64,000 nucleotides of DNA from Paratinospora sagittata (taxonomy: Eukaryota > Streptophyta > Magnoliopsida > Ranunculales > Menispermaceae), in assembly GCA_035771175.1 (NCBI GenBank), contig CM069613.1:221501-285500 (forward strand), given 5' to 3'. Position 1 is the stretch's first letter. Every line of letters starts with the position of its first letter. The notes under the pieces are model-generated. The model was not told the origin of the DNA and did not search any database. It saw only the letters and a program-made list of their open reading frames with translations. The position numbers and the translations under genes are program-made. This document shows positions 49,063 through 59,800 of this stretch, one piece after another.

Positions 49063-50367
49063 ATGAATTCTGTCCAGCAACAAGTTCCTAAGTTATCAAA
49101 GGATAACTATGGTTCATGGCGTATCCAAATGAAAGCCTTGTTTGGATCTCAAGATCTTTGGAAAACCATTAACGATGGTTTTGTGGAACCCACTGGTGAG
49201 CAAGAGGCTGCATGTACAGCAGATGAGAAGAAGGCTATTAGGGAGCAAAGGAAGAAGGATAAAAAAGCTTTGTTTATACTCTATCAAGGGTTGGACGAAG
49301 CTACCTTCGAAAAGGTTGCTGAAGCAACAACAAGCAAAGAAGCATGGGATATTCTTGTTTCCATCTTCAAAGGAGATGATCAAGTGAAGCGGGTTCGTCT
49401 TCAAGCATTGCGAGGCGAGTTTGAAGCTCTCCACATGAAGGATGGTGAATCGGTGTCCGATTATTTTTCACGATTGCTAATAATCGTGAATGGCTTGAAG
49501 AGAAATGGTGAGAAGCTAGATGACATTCGTGTCGTCGAGAAGGTACTCCGATCCCTTTCCTCTAAATTTGAGCATGTAGTTGTAGCTATCGAAGAGTCTA
49601 AAGACTTGGAGATACGTACAATTGAGGAATTATTGACTTCACTACAAGTACATGAGCAAAGAATGCAGAAGAAATCTAATCCAGCTGTATTGGAACAAGC
49701 ATTAGAGTCAAAACTGACTCTAAATGATCAAAGAAAATCTACTTCCAACCGTGGTCGAGGCAGAGGCCGATGGCGAGGTACAACTCAACAATCAAGCCAA
49801 AGTCAGCACAAGAATCAAAGCTTTAGAGGACGAGGAGGTAACCGAGGTAGAGGAAGATCCTATGGACATGGAGCCAATAGGAATGTCCAATGTTTTAACT
49901 GCAATAAATTTGGACACTACGCCTCCGACTGTTGGTTAAAAATTGATGAACAAGCCAATGTTACAGAGACATCACATGATGTAGGTAATGATTCTATCCT
50001 ACTTCTTGCACATGATGATTCACATACTTCATATAAAAATTGGTATCTTGATTCTGGGGCAAGCAATCATATGTGTGGCGAGAAAGAATTGTTTGTAAAA
50101 CTCACGGAAGAAGTCCACGGAAAAGTGAACTTGGGAGATTCCTCCAAACTATCAGTTGAAGGCAAATGGAAAGTAAAAATCTATCAGAAGGATGGTAAGA
50201 ATGGGTATATCTCTGATGTGTATTATGTACCTAATATGAAAAGCAATATTCTAAGCATTGGGCAGCTTGTAGAAAAGGGATATAACATACAAATCAGAGA
50301 CAACTCTCTCATTTTGAGAGATACAAGTGGAAGAATCATCGCACATGTTCCGATGACCCAAAATTGA
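49063..50367 (+). CDS. Copia-2 gag-protease, intact open frame
   Basis: 434 residues from the ATG at 49063 to a TGA at 50365-50367. The N-terminus has LSKDNYGSWRIQMKALFGSQ, the DUF4219/UBN2 capsid-like start of copia gag; residues near 70-200 form the rest of that domain. An RGR-rich basic region precedes the CCHC zinc knuckle (CFNCNKFGHYASDC) at about 49893-49932. The protease motif YLDSGASNHM follows at about 50044-50073. In relatives the frame continues into the pre-integrase region; here the stop falls between TQN and MFSLHL, at a codon where R is common, so the stop is probably a nonsense change. Could still supply gag in trans if transcribed. Confidence 0.88.
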   Translation: MNSVQQQVPKLSKDNYGSWRIQMKALFGSQDLWKTINDGFVEPTGEQEAACTADEKKAIREQRKKDKKALFILYQGLDEATFEKVAEATTSKEAWDILVSIFKGDDQVKRVRLQALRGEFEALHMKDGESVSDYFSRLLIIVNGLKRNGEKLDDIRVVEKVLRSLSSKFEHVVVAIEESKDLEIRTIEELLTSLQVHEQRMQKKSNPAVLEQALESKLTLNDQRKSTSNRGRGRGRWRGTTQQSSQSQHKNQSFRGRGGNRGRGRSYGHGANRNVQCFNCNKFGHYASDCWLKIDEQANVTETSHDVGNDSILLLAHDDSHTSYKNWYLDSGASNHMCGEKELFVKLTEEVHGKVNLGDSSKLSVEGKWKVKIYQKDGKNGYISDVYYVPNMKSNILSIGQLVEKGYNIQIRDNSLILRDTSGRIIAHVPMTQN

Positions 50368-51765
50368 ATGTTCTCACTTCATCTTAGCACAAAGTCAGAG
50401 AAATGCTTCTATGGAGTCAAAGAAAGTGAGTCATGGAAGTGGCATCATCGCCTTGGACATCTCCACTTTAGCGGTCTAAAACTACTATCTTCATCAAGCA
50501 TGGTGCATGGGTTACCAATGATCGAGTTGCCAAGTAACACTTGTGATGTTTGTATTCTTGCCAAAGCAATTCTGGGCGCAAGCTGTGGCGTGCTCATCAT
50601 ATGTGCTGAACCGATGTCCTACCAAAAGTGTAAAGCACATGACACCTCAAGAAGCGTGGAGCGGCTACAAACCAATTGTTGCACACCTAAGAATCTTTGG
50701 GTGTATTGCATATTCTCAAGTCCCCAAGCCCAACAGAAAGAAGCTGGATGATCGTGGTGAGAAATGCATCTTTCTCGGCTATAGTGAAGAATCGAAAGCA
50801 TACAAGCTCTATAATCCACTAACAAAGAAATTAGTGGTTAGTAGAGATGTTATCTTTGATGAAGATAAAACATGGAGCTGGAATGATGATGAGAAGGCCA
50901 AAGAGCAGCAAGTGTTTGAAGAACTTAAAGAACCCCCAACACAAGTTCCACCAGGTATACCACCATCTCCTTAACATGACACACCTTCTCCGAGAAGAAA
51001 CTCACCATCTTCAACATAAAGTAGTAGAAACAGATCTTGCATACACCAAAGTCCCATCAAAATGAGAAGTCTCGCGGAGATTTATAATCAAAGAGAAGAA
51101 GACGAAGAGACCAACCTCTTATGTTTATATGCTGATCACGAGCCTCTGACCTTCCAAGAAGCTGTAGAAGAAGAATGTTGGCGATCGGCAATGGAGGAGA
51201 AGATTCATGCTATTTAGAAGAATGACACTTGGGAGATGACAACACTTCCAACAAATCAAAAGGCTATTAGCGTCAAGTGGGTGTAGAAAATCAAACGTAC
51301 TGCTGAGGGTGAAGTTTCTCGTTACAAAGCGAGACTAGTTGCTAAAGGCTACAAGCAGAAATACGGTATCGACTACGAAGAGGTTTTTGCACCAGTTGCA
51401 AGACTTGACACGGTGAAATTATTGATTGCACTTGCCGCTCATCATAATTTGAAGATATATCAGCTTGATGTCAAATCAGCCTTTCTCAATGGCATTCTCG
51501 AAGAAGAAGTGTATATTCACCAGCCATAAGGTTTTGAAATTGACGGAGAAAAAAATAAGGTATATCGCCTGAAAAAGGCATTATATGGTTTAAAGCAGGC
51601 GCCAAGAGCTTGGAATGCACGCATTGATAGCTATCTTCAACATAATGGTTTCACCAAATGTCCATATGAGCATGCAGTCTACATGAAGAAAAATCATCAA
51701 GGTGAATTTTTGATTATTTGCCTATATGTTGATGACCTGTTGTACACAGGAACTAGCAGTGAAAT
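50368..51765 (+). pseudogene. Copia-2 pol, first part: integrase remnant and reverse transcriptase
   Basis: WKWHHRLGHLHF and CDVCILAK (zinc-binding end) are directly joined at TTGCCAAA (50558-50565) to PKQFWAQAVACSSYVLNRCP, which normally follows the catalytic core. The D,D,E residues are thus deleted (about 0.4 kb by comparison with Copia-1) and the frame changes. RT follows with stops after HAI, after KWV and after HQP. Motifs [31 protein letters not shown] and LYGLKQAPRAW are present, and the catalytic YVDD lies at 51725-51736. The frame is then cut by an insertion at 51766. Confidence 0.9.
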
Positions 51766-52164
51766 TATCACGACGCCCCTGACGTAGGCTGACATCATGA
51801 CCGGCACAGTATATTATACACTGTACATACCCATATACAATATATAATACACTGTTAGCCTTCACGTAGTCTCACAATCCTTCCCAACATTTACAGAAAT
51901 TTTTTTCCTAATATACCACAAATCACAGTGGCTACTCAGAGTTCGAAATTAAACCTTATGAGGTCTCGAGTTCGACTCTGGGGGAGACCTTGCACTATTC
52001 ATCAGTGAATAGTATGGACAAATGATCTCGGGGGTACTAGACGCTGCGGTGTGCTGTGTACTGGGATGTGACAATATTATGTGGTATATAATGGCTGGAG
52101 TACGCCCTACGGGAGTACTCATCACCCTGGGTAGGGGGCACTGTGTGCAACCCAGACGTGACAA
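51766..52164. mobile_element. ~0.4-kb insertion inside Copia-2 reverse transcriptase
   Basis: The RT frame stops matching after TGTSSE and resumes at MLMEFKLSMFKEFEMTD, leaving about 400 bp of foreign sequence. Its ends are roughly inverted (ATCACGACGC... and ...CAGACGTGACA) and AAAT flanks both sides (51762-51765 and 52165-52168), a possible 4-bp target duplication. It holds GAGTTCGACTCTGGG, which recalls a tRNA B box, but it has no poly(A) tail. Class uncertain: MITE, solo LTR or tRNA-related element. Confidence 0.75.
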
Positions 52165-53072
52165 AAATGCTTATGGAATTCAAGCTGTCAATGTTTAAAG
52201 AGTTTGAGATGACAGACAACAGACTGATGACCTATTTCCTTGGGATTGAAGTGAAGCAACAACAAGATGGGATATTTATATCTCAAACAAAGTACATGAA
52301 GGAAATTTTGGAGAAATTCAAGATAAGTAATTGCAACACTGTGAACACTCCAGTTGCTACAGGTATGAAACTATCAAGAGAAGGAAATGGAGGATTTGTG
52401 GACTCAACTTTTTTCAAGAGTCTGGTTGGAAGCCTGAGGTACTTGACAATCACAAGGGTCGATATTATGTATGGCGTTGAACTTGTGAGTCGTTACATGG
52501 AGACACCAAAAGAGTCACATTGGCTAGCTGCAAAGAGAATACTAAGGTATATCAAAGGCTCACTTAATCTTGGTCTATTTTATAATTTTGGTGCAAATGC
52601 AAAATTAGTAGGCTATTCAGATAGTGATTGGGGAGGGGACCAAGATGAGAGAAAAAGCATCACTGGCTATGTCTTCTTTCTTGGCACAACTGCATTTTCT
52701 TGGACCACCAAGAAACAAAAAATAGTGGCTCTAACTTCTTGTGAAGCAGAGTATATAACAGCTTCATCTACTGTTTGTGAAGCAATATGGGTACGGAATA
52801 TTTTGAAGGAGCTGGATCATCCACAGGAGGAGCCAACTGTGATATTTGTGGACAACATGTCAGCTATCCAGCTTGCAAAGAATCCAATCCATCATGGAAG
52901 GAGCAAGCACATTGATACTTGGTTTCATTTTCTTCGTGATCATGTGAAGCAGAAGACTGTAGAGCTCCAATATTGTCACACTACTGAACAAGTAGCAAAT
53001 ATATTCACTAAACCATTCTCAGGTGAAATTTTTATGAAGCTAAGAGACATGCTAGGCATGAAGCTGTTTTGA
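52165..53072 (+). pseudogene. Copia-2 pol, second part: RT thumb and RNase H
   Basis: Open to the TGA at 53070-53072. It reads TYFLGIEVKQQQDGIFISQT, the YSDSDWGGD RNase H aspartate box, the LTSCEAEYI box, VDNMSAI and KHIDTWFHFLRD, the usual copia RNase H order. It is uninterrupted over 300 codons but separated from the RT active site by the insertion. Confidence 0.9.
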
Positions 53073-53074
53073 TT

Positions 53075-53086
53075 AGAGGGGGCGAA
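53075..53086 (+). other. Polypurine tract of Copia-2
   Basis: AGAGGGGGCGAA just before the 3' LTR. Confidence 0.85.
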
Positions 53087-53428
53087 TGTTGGCATCCATT
53101 CAAATTTCAAAACTGAAGAATTCATTTGGAAACTTTATAGTGAATGTATCTTAATGTGAACATATTTAATAGGTTCATGAATGTATGTAGAAGTTAATGA
53201 ATACATGCATGTACCTAGGATAGTGTGATCCACGAACTTAGTGGTTCATGTATGTGAAGATTCATGTATACATTTATTGTATTTGCCTAGGTAGGGTCCT
53301 ATAAATACCTCAAGTATTTCTCATTTTCAAATCAAGAAAAATGCACAAGTTCAAGTGCAAGTTCAAGTCCTTCTCCTTCTTCAATATTTTTCTTGTTTAG
53401 AGTTTGTGTGCTTACTACATTTCTAACA
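53087..53428 (+). repeat. 3' LTR of Copia-2
   Basis: TGTTGGCATCC...TTTCTAACA, 342 bp. Longer than the 5' LTR because of a short CAAGTTCAAG tandem near 53345-53368. Confidence 0.94.
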
Positions 53429-53433
53429 GCTAC

Positions 53434-53642
53434 AACTTACCTTCATGTTGACGCAATGTATACCGGCCAAATAACAAGGATATTCGGAGGAAGAGTTAGT
53501 TATAAGTTTGTTGCCTTCTGCCTTTTCCTCCTACATATACAAATTAAGTGGAGTCTACTACATATAGAACTCAACAAAGCTGACTTTTAAAAGTCCAAGT
53601 CTTGCTACAAGTCTTACAAGTAATTACTAGGTGATGATGAAT
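53434..53642. other. Short unassigned stretch right of Copia-2
   Basis: No open frame of note. The minus strand shows a GTAAGT splice-donor-like site close to the Copia-2 junction. Otherwise nothing recognisable. Confidence 0.4.
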
Positions 53643-55727
53643 TAAATGTGGGTTATTTGTTTTTGTTATCACATTTGTTTCTTTATAATTAATTAAAGGA
53701 AATGCACATCTATACCAATGGCATAAAATGGGACAATTGAACATATATATATATACCGTAATAGCAATACCCTTCATACATACTGTATCTATATCTATTA
53801 GGCAGGCCCGACCTTAGGGTAGGACTCACAGAGCCACCACCCCGGGCCTCCAAATTTTAGGGGCTCATATATACATACACATTAACTGATGGACTTTTTG
53901 GTGGTAATGGGCCCTCTAGTAATTATAGATAATGATGAGCTTATTTCTTCTTAAAATGTAGAGAATTTGAGCTTATTTTTAACTTTTTTTTAATTAAATT
54001 ATTAGGAGCCTTAAAGTTTGCATCAAAATACTTATATAGTATTTCTTTTTACCTCAAAAAAATTTTGCTATACTGTTTTTTAGCTCTGTTTTAATAACAT
54101 CTATTTTTTTGTTCAAATAAAAATTTTCTTTAAATATATTATTTAGTAACTAGTCAAACCTCTTATTTTAGTTTTATTTTAAAGACAAAATATTTTTAAT
54201 TTAAACTCTCAACTTCATACTATAAAAATAAATAAACTTAAAAATAATATTTATATATAACAATTATATTAAATATTAACCGTGCTTTACAACAATAAAA
54301 TAAAATTATTTATTATATCATAAATTTATTATTTATTAATTTATATTTAAGATAAGAAATCTGACAAGGACAATCTTGTGACTGGTGACGAAATCCGACG
54401 ACGACGATCTCGTAAATCTTATATCAATTCAAAACCCTACAATCTTATTTGTAATTTCAAATAAAAAATCCGACGGCAGCAATTCTGTGCCTCTTCTTCT
54501 TCTGTTCTGTCTAGCCTGCAACTTCTTCTTCTTATTCTTTTTCTTCTAGTTCTTGTTCCGCCCTTTTCGCCAAACACTAATTTTTATTTTATTTATATAT
54601 TTCATTTTTTAACTACTTCTATAATATAATTCAATCACTTTTTTTACCCTGTCCGCCAGCCACAATCTTTGTCCACCAACTCCCTTATTTTTTTGTTTTA
54701 AAAAAAATATTTCTACAATTCAATCATATTTTTTTGTTTGCTAATTTTGTATAATTTTGTATTTTGATCAAGTATAATAATTTTATCAACAAGCACAATG
54801 TTGAAGTTGTCATAATAATATTAATTTTGTATTTAGTATTTGTATAGAATTTGAAATAATTTTATATTTTTGTTAATTTTAAAGTTTTATCGTATTGATT
54901 TATAACTTTTATTGTATTAATTTTGTAATTTTTTCTCTAGTTTATAATTTTTTATTATATTATTTTTATAACTTTTAATATATTTATAATATTTATAAAA
55001 TAAAATAAAAAGAATTTTATTTAAAATTTAAAAAAACCTCATTTAGCATACCCCGCCTCGCCCTAAATAGTCAACATCCGCTCTGCTATTAGGAACGGAC
55101 AGAAAGAAGATAAGGGGAAGGTCCAAGTTGATGATTTAGATAAAGAAAGGTAGGGAAAAAAAAAACTTGTTTATTATCACGTGAAAACAAATGGGTAAAG
55201 AGATCAGAACCTCAATAATCATTAATTTTATTTTAATCTGACCTATATATATATATAATGGGATAATAATTCATATATTGATGTAGATTTCTATTACGAG
55301 ATCCTCCACTAGTTTGATAGCCAAACACATCAATACGTATAATTTCTTAATTTGATGGTTTGAATATATAAATCTCCATGAAGGGTTTCATGTGAAACTT
55401 TGGATTCTCAAAAGTGGCCCCTTCCTTCTTCACTTTATTTCTCAACTTGACAAACTTTAATTTTATTTCATCAACCCTCGCAAGTGCAAAATTGAAGTAG
55501 TAAGAGTAAGATATTAGATACTGCTGCATGTGATGACCTTTTCTTCTCAAGTCTCTTCCTTTTGTTAAAAACTTGTTATTTCTAATTTTAATTTTTCTTG
55601 GGTTGGGTGGTGAAAAGCTGCTTGTGAAGCTGTAATTAAAGGATCGTGAACGTAATGCGAATGTGTTGTCCTTTTTTCTGTCTTCTTTTTTGATTAATTC
55701 TCCATAAAATAAAATAAAAAAAAAAAA
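53643..55727. repeat. Duplication segment A' (second copy), carrying a hAT-like insertion
   Basis: Collinear with 35843-36840. The left arm 53643-53802 and right arm 55094-55720 align with it; the 1.28 kb between them is an insertion. Small private changes include a GGGTTGGGTGGTGAAAAGC block at about 55600-55618 absent from the first copy. It ends in an A-rich joint with segment B'. Confidence 0.9.
53803..55085. mobile_element. Non-autonomous hAT-like DNA transposon, 1283 bp, 8-bp target duplication
   Basis: CTATTAGG flanks both ends (53795-53802 and 55086-55093) and is single in the other copy of the duplication (36001-36008). Ends start with CAG: CAGGCCCGACC on the left and the complement of CATCCGCTCTG on the right, i.e. 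imperfect inverted repeats. An 8-bp duplication and CAG ends fit the hAT superfamily. The interior is AT-rich and carries no transposase frame. Confidence 0.85.
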
Positions 55728-56325
55728 CCTTCTTCATGCTTCAGCTACCCACAACACCTCCTTTCCTTACTTCCAAACTCAAGCAAGGGATCTAAGCAAC
55801 TGAAAGGAGGACGCCAACCACAAACTAAATGAAACTTTCTAATTTTGCATATTCTACAAAATACTTTGAAAAGGTAAGTCTTCTAAATCTACAAGCCAAA
55901 ATAGATATTTTTACGAGACAATACGGATAGAATGAGGAAGGCATGAGTACGTAGTGGTAACACCAACAATTTGGTAATCACATGCTGCGTTTAATTTAAT
56001 GAAATATTGAAATGGGGGTTCCCCACCCCACACGCTATATATCTCATGCACACACTCACCTTTGGCATTGCATTTGTCTCCACTAAATTTTAACTATTTA
56101 TATACAATCTAAGGGTGATTAAACTCTACTTGCTTTGCTTTGCATCTAACTAACCACTTTAATCCCATTTTTTTTTTAACCTTTTGTAAACTACATTGTA
56201 TTAACAAACAAAACCCCGTCTCATCGCTTTGCCCTTCCTCTTCTTCTACTGGAACAATGGATTCCCAACAATATCTGCTTCTAATTGTCTTCACCTTCCC
56301 CCTGTCTTTTTCTTCTTTATTTTGA
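55728..56325. repeat. Duplication segment B' (second copy): orphan pectin acetylesterase promoter
   Basis: Collinear with 46807-47870, with about 480 bp missing in the middle. It begins with the complement of the first 10 coding bases of the pectin acetylesterase (start codon complement at 55735-55737) and then breaks into an A-rich joint with segment A'. No downstream coding exon is attached. Confidence 0.9.
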
Positions 56326-56811
56326 ATTTTTCTTTTTTCTTTTTTCTAATGGTGGACCAAATGCATGGTTTATTTCTATTTTTTTAGTAAAATGACACTG
56401 ACAACAATGCATAAATCATAAGCTTGAAATTTCTTGGGCCAATCATAGGAACAGCTTCCCACTCAAACTAATTTTTCCACTCAAAGAAACACCTCTCCAG
56501 GATGTCTTGTAATCTTCCCCCGCGCCTCTTCCTCACTTAAGAAGAAGAGAAAAAAAATAAAAATAAAAAATCTGACAAGTTTTAGCTAAATGAACTAATT
56601 GCGCACTCATAAAATGATTTTATAGACTATTAAACAAAGGAGATGACATAAAATTCCAGATATATGGAATGTTTCAATTCGAGCTATGTTTTACTCTTTG
56701 TATTTGGCATCAATAAGAATTTCGTTTACAAAGAAAAAAAGATTGAGCTCGCAAATGCTTCTTAAATTATTAGAAAAATAATCAATTGAAGATTATAAAA
56801 GATACAAATAA
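56326..56811. other. Spacer before the COQ8 gene
   Basis: Contains the 3' UTR of the minus-strand COQ8 gene at its right end. No other feature seen. Confidence 0.5.
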
Positions 56812-59800
56812 TCACATCATGGAGCTAGTTGTCAAGACCTCTGCTCCCTCATTACCAAACTGATACTTCTCATGTACTTCAAGCAACAATTCTCTGCATG
56901 GAACAACGGCACCAAGCTTCATGCAAGCCAAGAATGCACCAGAAAGCTTCCTATGAAGACTGTATGCTTCATCTGGTGGTGGAGTCAGTCTGTGCCTCAG
57001 CATGGTTGCCCCAAGATTAGAAACACTATGAGTGATGTTGGTGGAGCGGAAGTCGTAACCACCTGGCTTTGAGAATGGCAATCCCACCACGAAACCAGCT
57101 TGGACGTGGGCCTCTAACATTATTTCCGATTCCATTCCTGTGAGGAAACCAAGCCGTTTTGACATCTCAATCACTTTATCTCTGTCGCAGTTTGCGCATG
57201 CAAGAACCTTATCAAATGAACATGGAACTTCTTCAATGATTCAATCATAAAAGTTCAAAAATGAGGAACAGATCTGCATTCAATTCTAAATTTCATAAAA
57301 CCTTGACTGAAACAGCAAGGAAGTGGGGGTCATTCTAGCCATGAAAAGGATTCCAATTTTGCTGGAGCATTGAAAGCAGAGCTTACCATTCTTAGGTAGT
57401 CGTCAACAAAGCTCTTTGGGTAATCTCGAACAGCTCCAAAGTCTATGAGATTGATCATGTTGCTGGTCTCATCATATAGGAAATTGCTCCAATTAGGATC
57501 AGTCTACATTAGATCAAGACAGACACAAGTAGACCAATGTAAGTCAGTGAACAAGAAAAAAAAATCATTGTAACAACATACGATTTAAATAGAAAAGCAT
57601 TTAACTACAAACACATCAAATCTTTTTGAACACAAAAAGGTGCAACTAGGACATTCCAGTTTCTTAAGATGTCGGGGCATCAAATTCTACGCTGAACCTA
57701 GAATTACATGCCTGATTTTTCTGATTTGCAATTTAAATCCCTTTTACCTCTAAAAAGGAAAAAGATGAAGGCAACCTAGCAAGAGTCCGACAACATGCAA
57801 TGTTTGAAACAATAACTCTGAGCCAAGTAACTTATCCTTCTGAACCACTGGGGCAAACATTAACAAAATGGGTTTATTTAACAACCTTTTTTTTTTCCTC
57901 TTCTGTGTGACTCCCTTCCCTATCTCATTTTGCAACTCCTAATATCCTCCCCATAGTGGCCACTAATTGAAATGAGATGGTAATTATTGGCTTTCTTAAC
58001 AATACAAAAAACTCTGCTTCAAATAAATAGAACTATTTTTGAGTTACAAAAACTTTCACCAGGCTATGAAAACATGGAATAAACAAAGAAAAATACAGGA
58101 AACTCAAAAAAGAAACCAAACAAGAGAAAAAGAACAAAGAAAAACCTGCCTGCATGAAACGGAAAACAAACAACTCCATCAACGTCAGCTCAAGTAGTTT
58201 TTTCCCAACGTAATTATGAGTTTCCTGACTTACCGTTGCCACCTTATCAATAGGAACTCCTGTCTCAAGAAGAAAACCATCAACCATACGTCAGTAAAAA
58301 GAGAAAGGTTGCGACTCAAACCACCACTTAATAGAGAAACAAATAGCACACTGAAATGAATGATATGGTTGAAGTTAGGAAAAAATAATAGTATCTGGAG
58401 TTTTATACTGTTAGGAGGCATAGTATGAGCTAATGCCTTCCACTCCTCTGAAAATAAAAAAAATAAAAAGTTTTTTTTTTTTTTTGAAAAAGGCGAGAAG
58501 AAAAGGCACGCTCCTTAAGCAAAGTGTTTTAGCTTACATATAAACATATGCCAAAAATGCAAGTGAGCTTGATAGTGCTCATTTTGATTTTTCTGCTTCT
58601 GTACTTCTGTCATTTTGCATCATGTGTTTAAACAAAAATCATTTGTTCATTGTAATTTGAAGTATCCAGCATAGCCCAAAATGGCAAGAAAATGGTTTTG
58701 CTCCAAATTAGCATATAAGTGACTTTTCATCACACCATTTTACCCCTCTATCTCTTAGTTGTATCTATATTTTAAGCTACAATCAAATGAAGGGTTATGG
58801 CAAACAGTTAGGAACCTATGGAACTTTCTTCCAATGATTAATCACGGATTCATGGTTGATATGGAATTAATTAATATTTCACCTTAAACAAAGAAAAAGC
58901 TTCTCTTTGGTCTACTAAAGTGGTTGAGCATTCTATTAACAGCAAATTTTGAATAAACCACAAAACACTATAAGAGAAGAGCCATTCATGATGAATACCA
59001 GAAACCAGTTCTGTTGTGACGACTCTTTTACTTGAAATATTCTCAATGACCATTGGCACATAGAATTCTTTGTTTTTTGACAGTAGATCGCGGAACCGTT
59101 TCTGATTTTTTGCCTCCAACTCATAGTCACATTCCCGAGATAGCTCTTCCTTTGCCACCTGCAAAGGATTCAGTAAGAAATTGAAGAACCCGATGGTGCA
59201 TCCAACAGCAGTAATCACATTACATGGATTTTTTTTTCTTCAAACATAATAATAATTTCGTTCTTGATCTCATATTTCCTTTAATTTTTAGGCCTCCTCA
59301 CTCCCCTTTCTTCTGAACACTTTAAAAGTTCTTATATTTGCCTCAAAAAACATAACAAAAATTACCCTCGACCACACAAAGTTCTTCAAAAAATCATTGC
59401 CTTGAACCCAGCAACAAATGAAACAATAAGCATTCTTCTTTTTTCCTTTTTGAGAAAGAATGGTCATTTCTGGAAACAAATCCAATTTTAGTTTGGAGAT
59501 AAAGTTATCTTTTACCAAAAGTTAAGCATCCCATCATTTATCTTACTTCTGTGTCCAGGTTTTGGTTAAGATGCAGCCTTATGTCCTGCCCACCTGATTC
59601 TTTGGCTGTTGTCCAGAATTGTTCATTTGAAAGAAAATTAAAGAAAAATAGAAAATAATCTTTTTGTAAACCAACATCAGCATGAGACCAGAAGAACAAA
59701 CCAAGATTCTTCAATGGAGCAATCAGATGAAAGAGATTAACCAAAAAAATAGGAAAAACTCAATCTGCACAGTGCCAATTTAGTTCCTGCAGGAAATCCT

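Larger units (their letters stand above)
48714..53428 (+). mobile_element. Copia-2: Ty1/copia LTR retrotransposon with intact gag, deleted integrase
   Basis: 4715 bp with the 5-bp target duplication GCTAC (48709-48713 and 53429-53433). Order: 5' LTR (330 bp), primer-binding site, gag-protease, remnant integrase, RT, RNase H, polypurine tract, 3' LTR (342 bp). The LTRs are near-identical; the 3' LTR has an extra 12-bp CAAGTTCAAGTG-type duplication. The element resembles the Tnt1-like copia group in its gag and protease (inference). It is non-autonomous: the integrase core is missing, RT has stops, and a 0.4-kb sequence is inserted just after the RT active site. Confidence 0.95.

Noticed and set aside
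51949..52219. Minus-strand open frames inside the Copia-2 insertion
   Set aside because: They lie wholly in a short non-coding insert and share no motif with any transposase or host protein I know.
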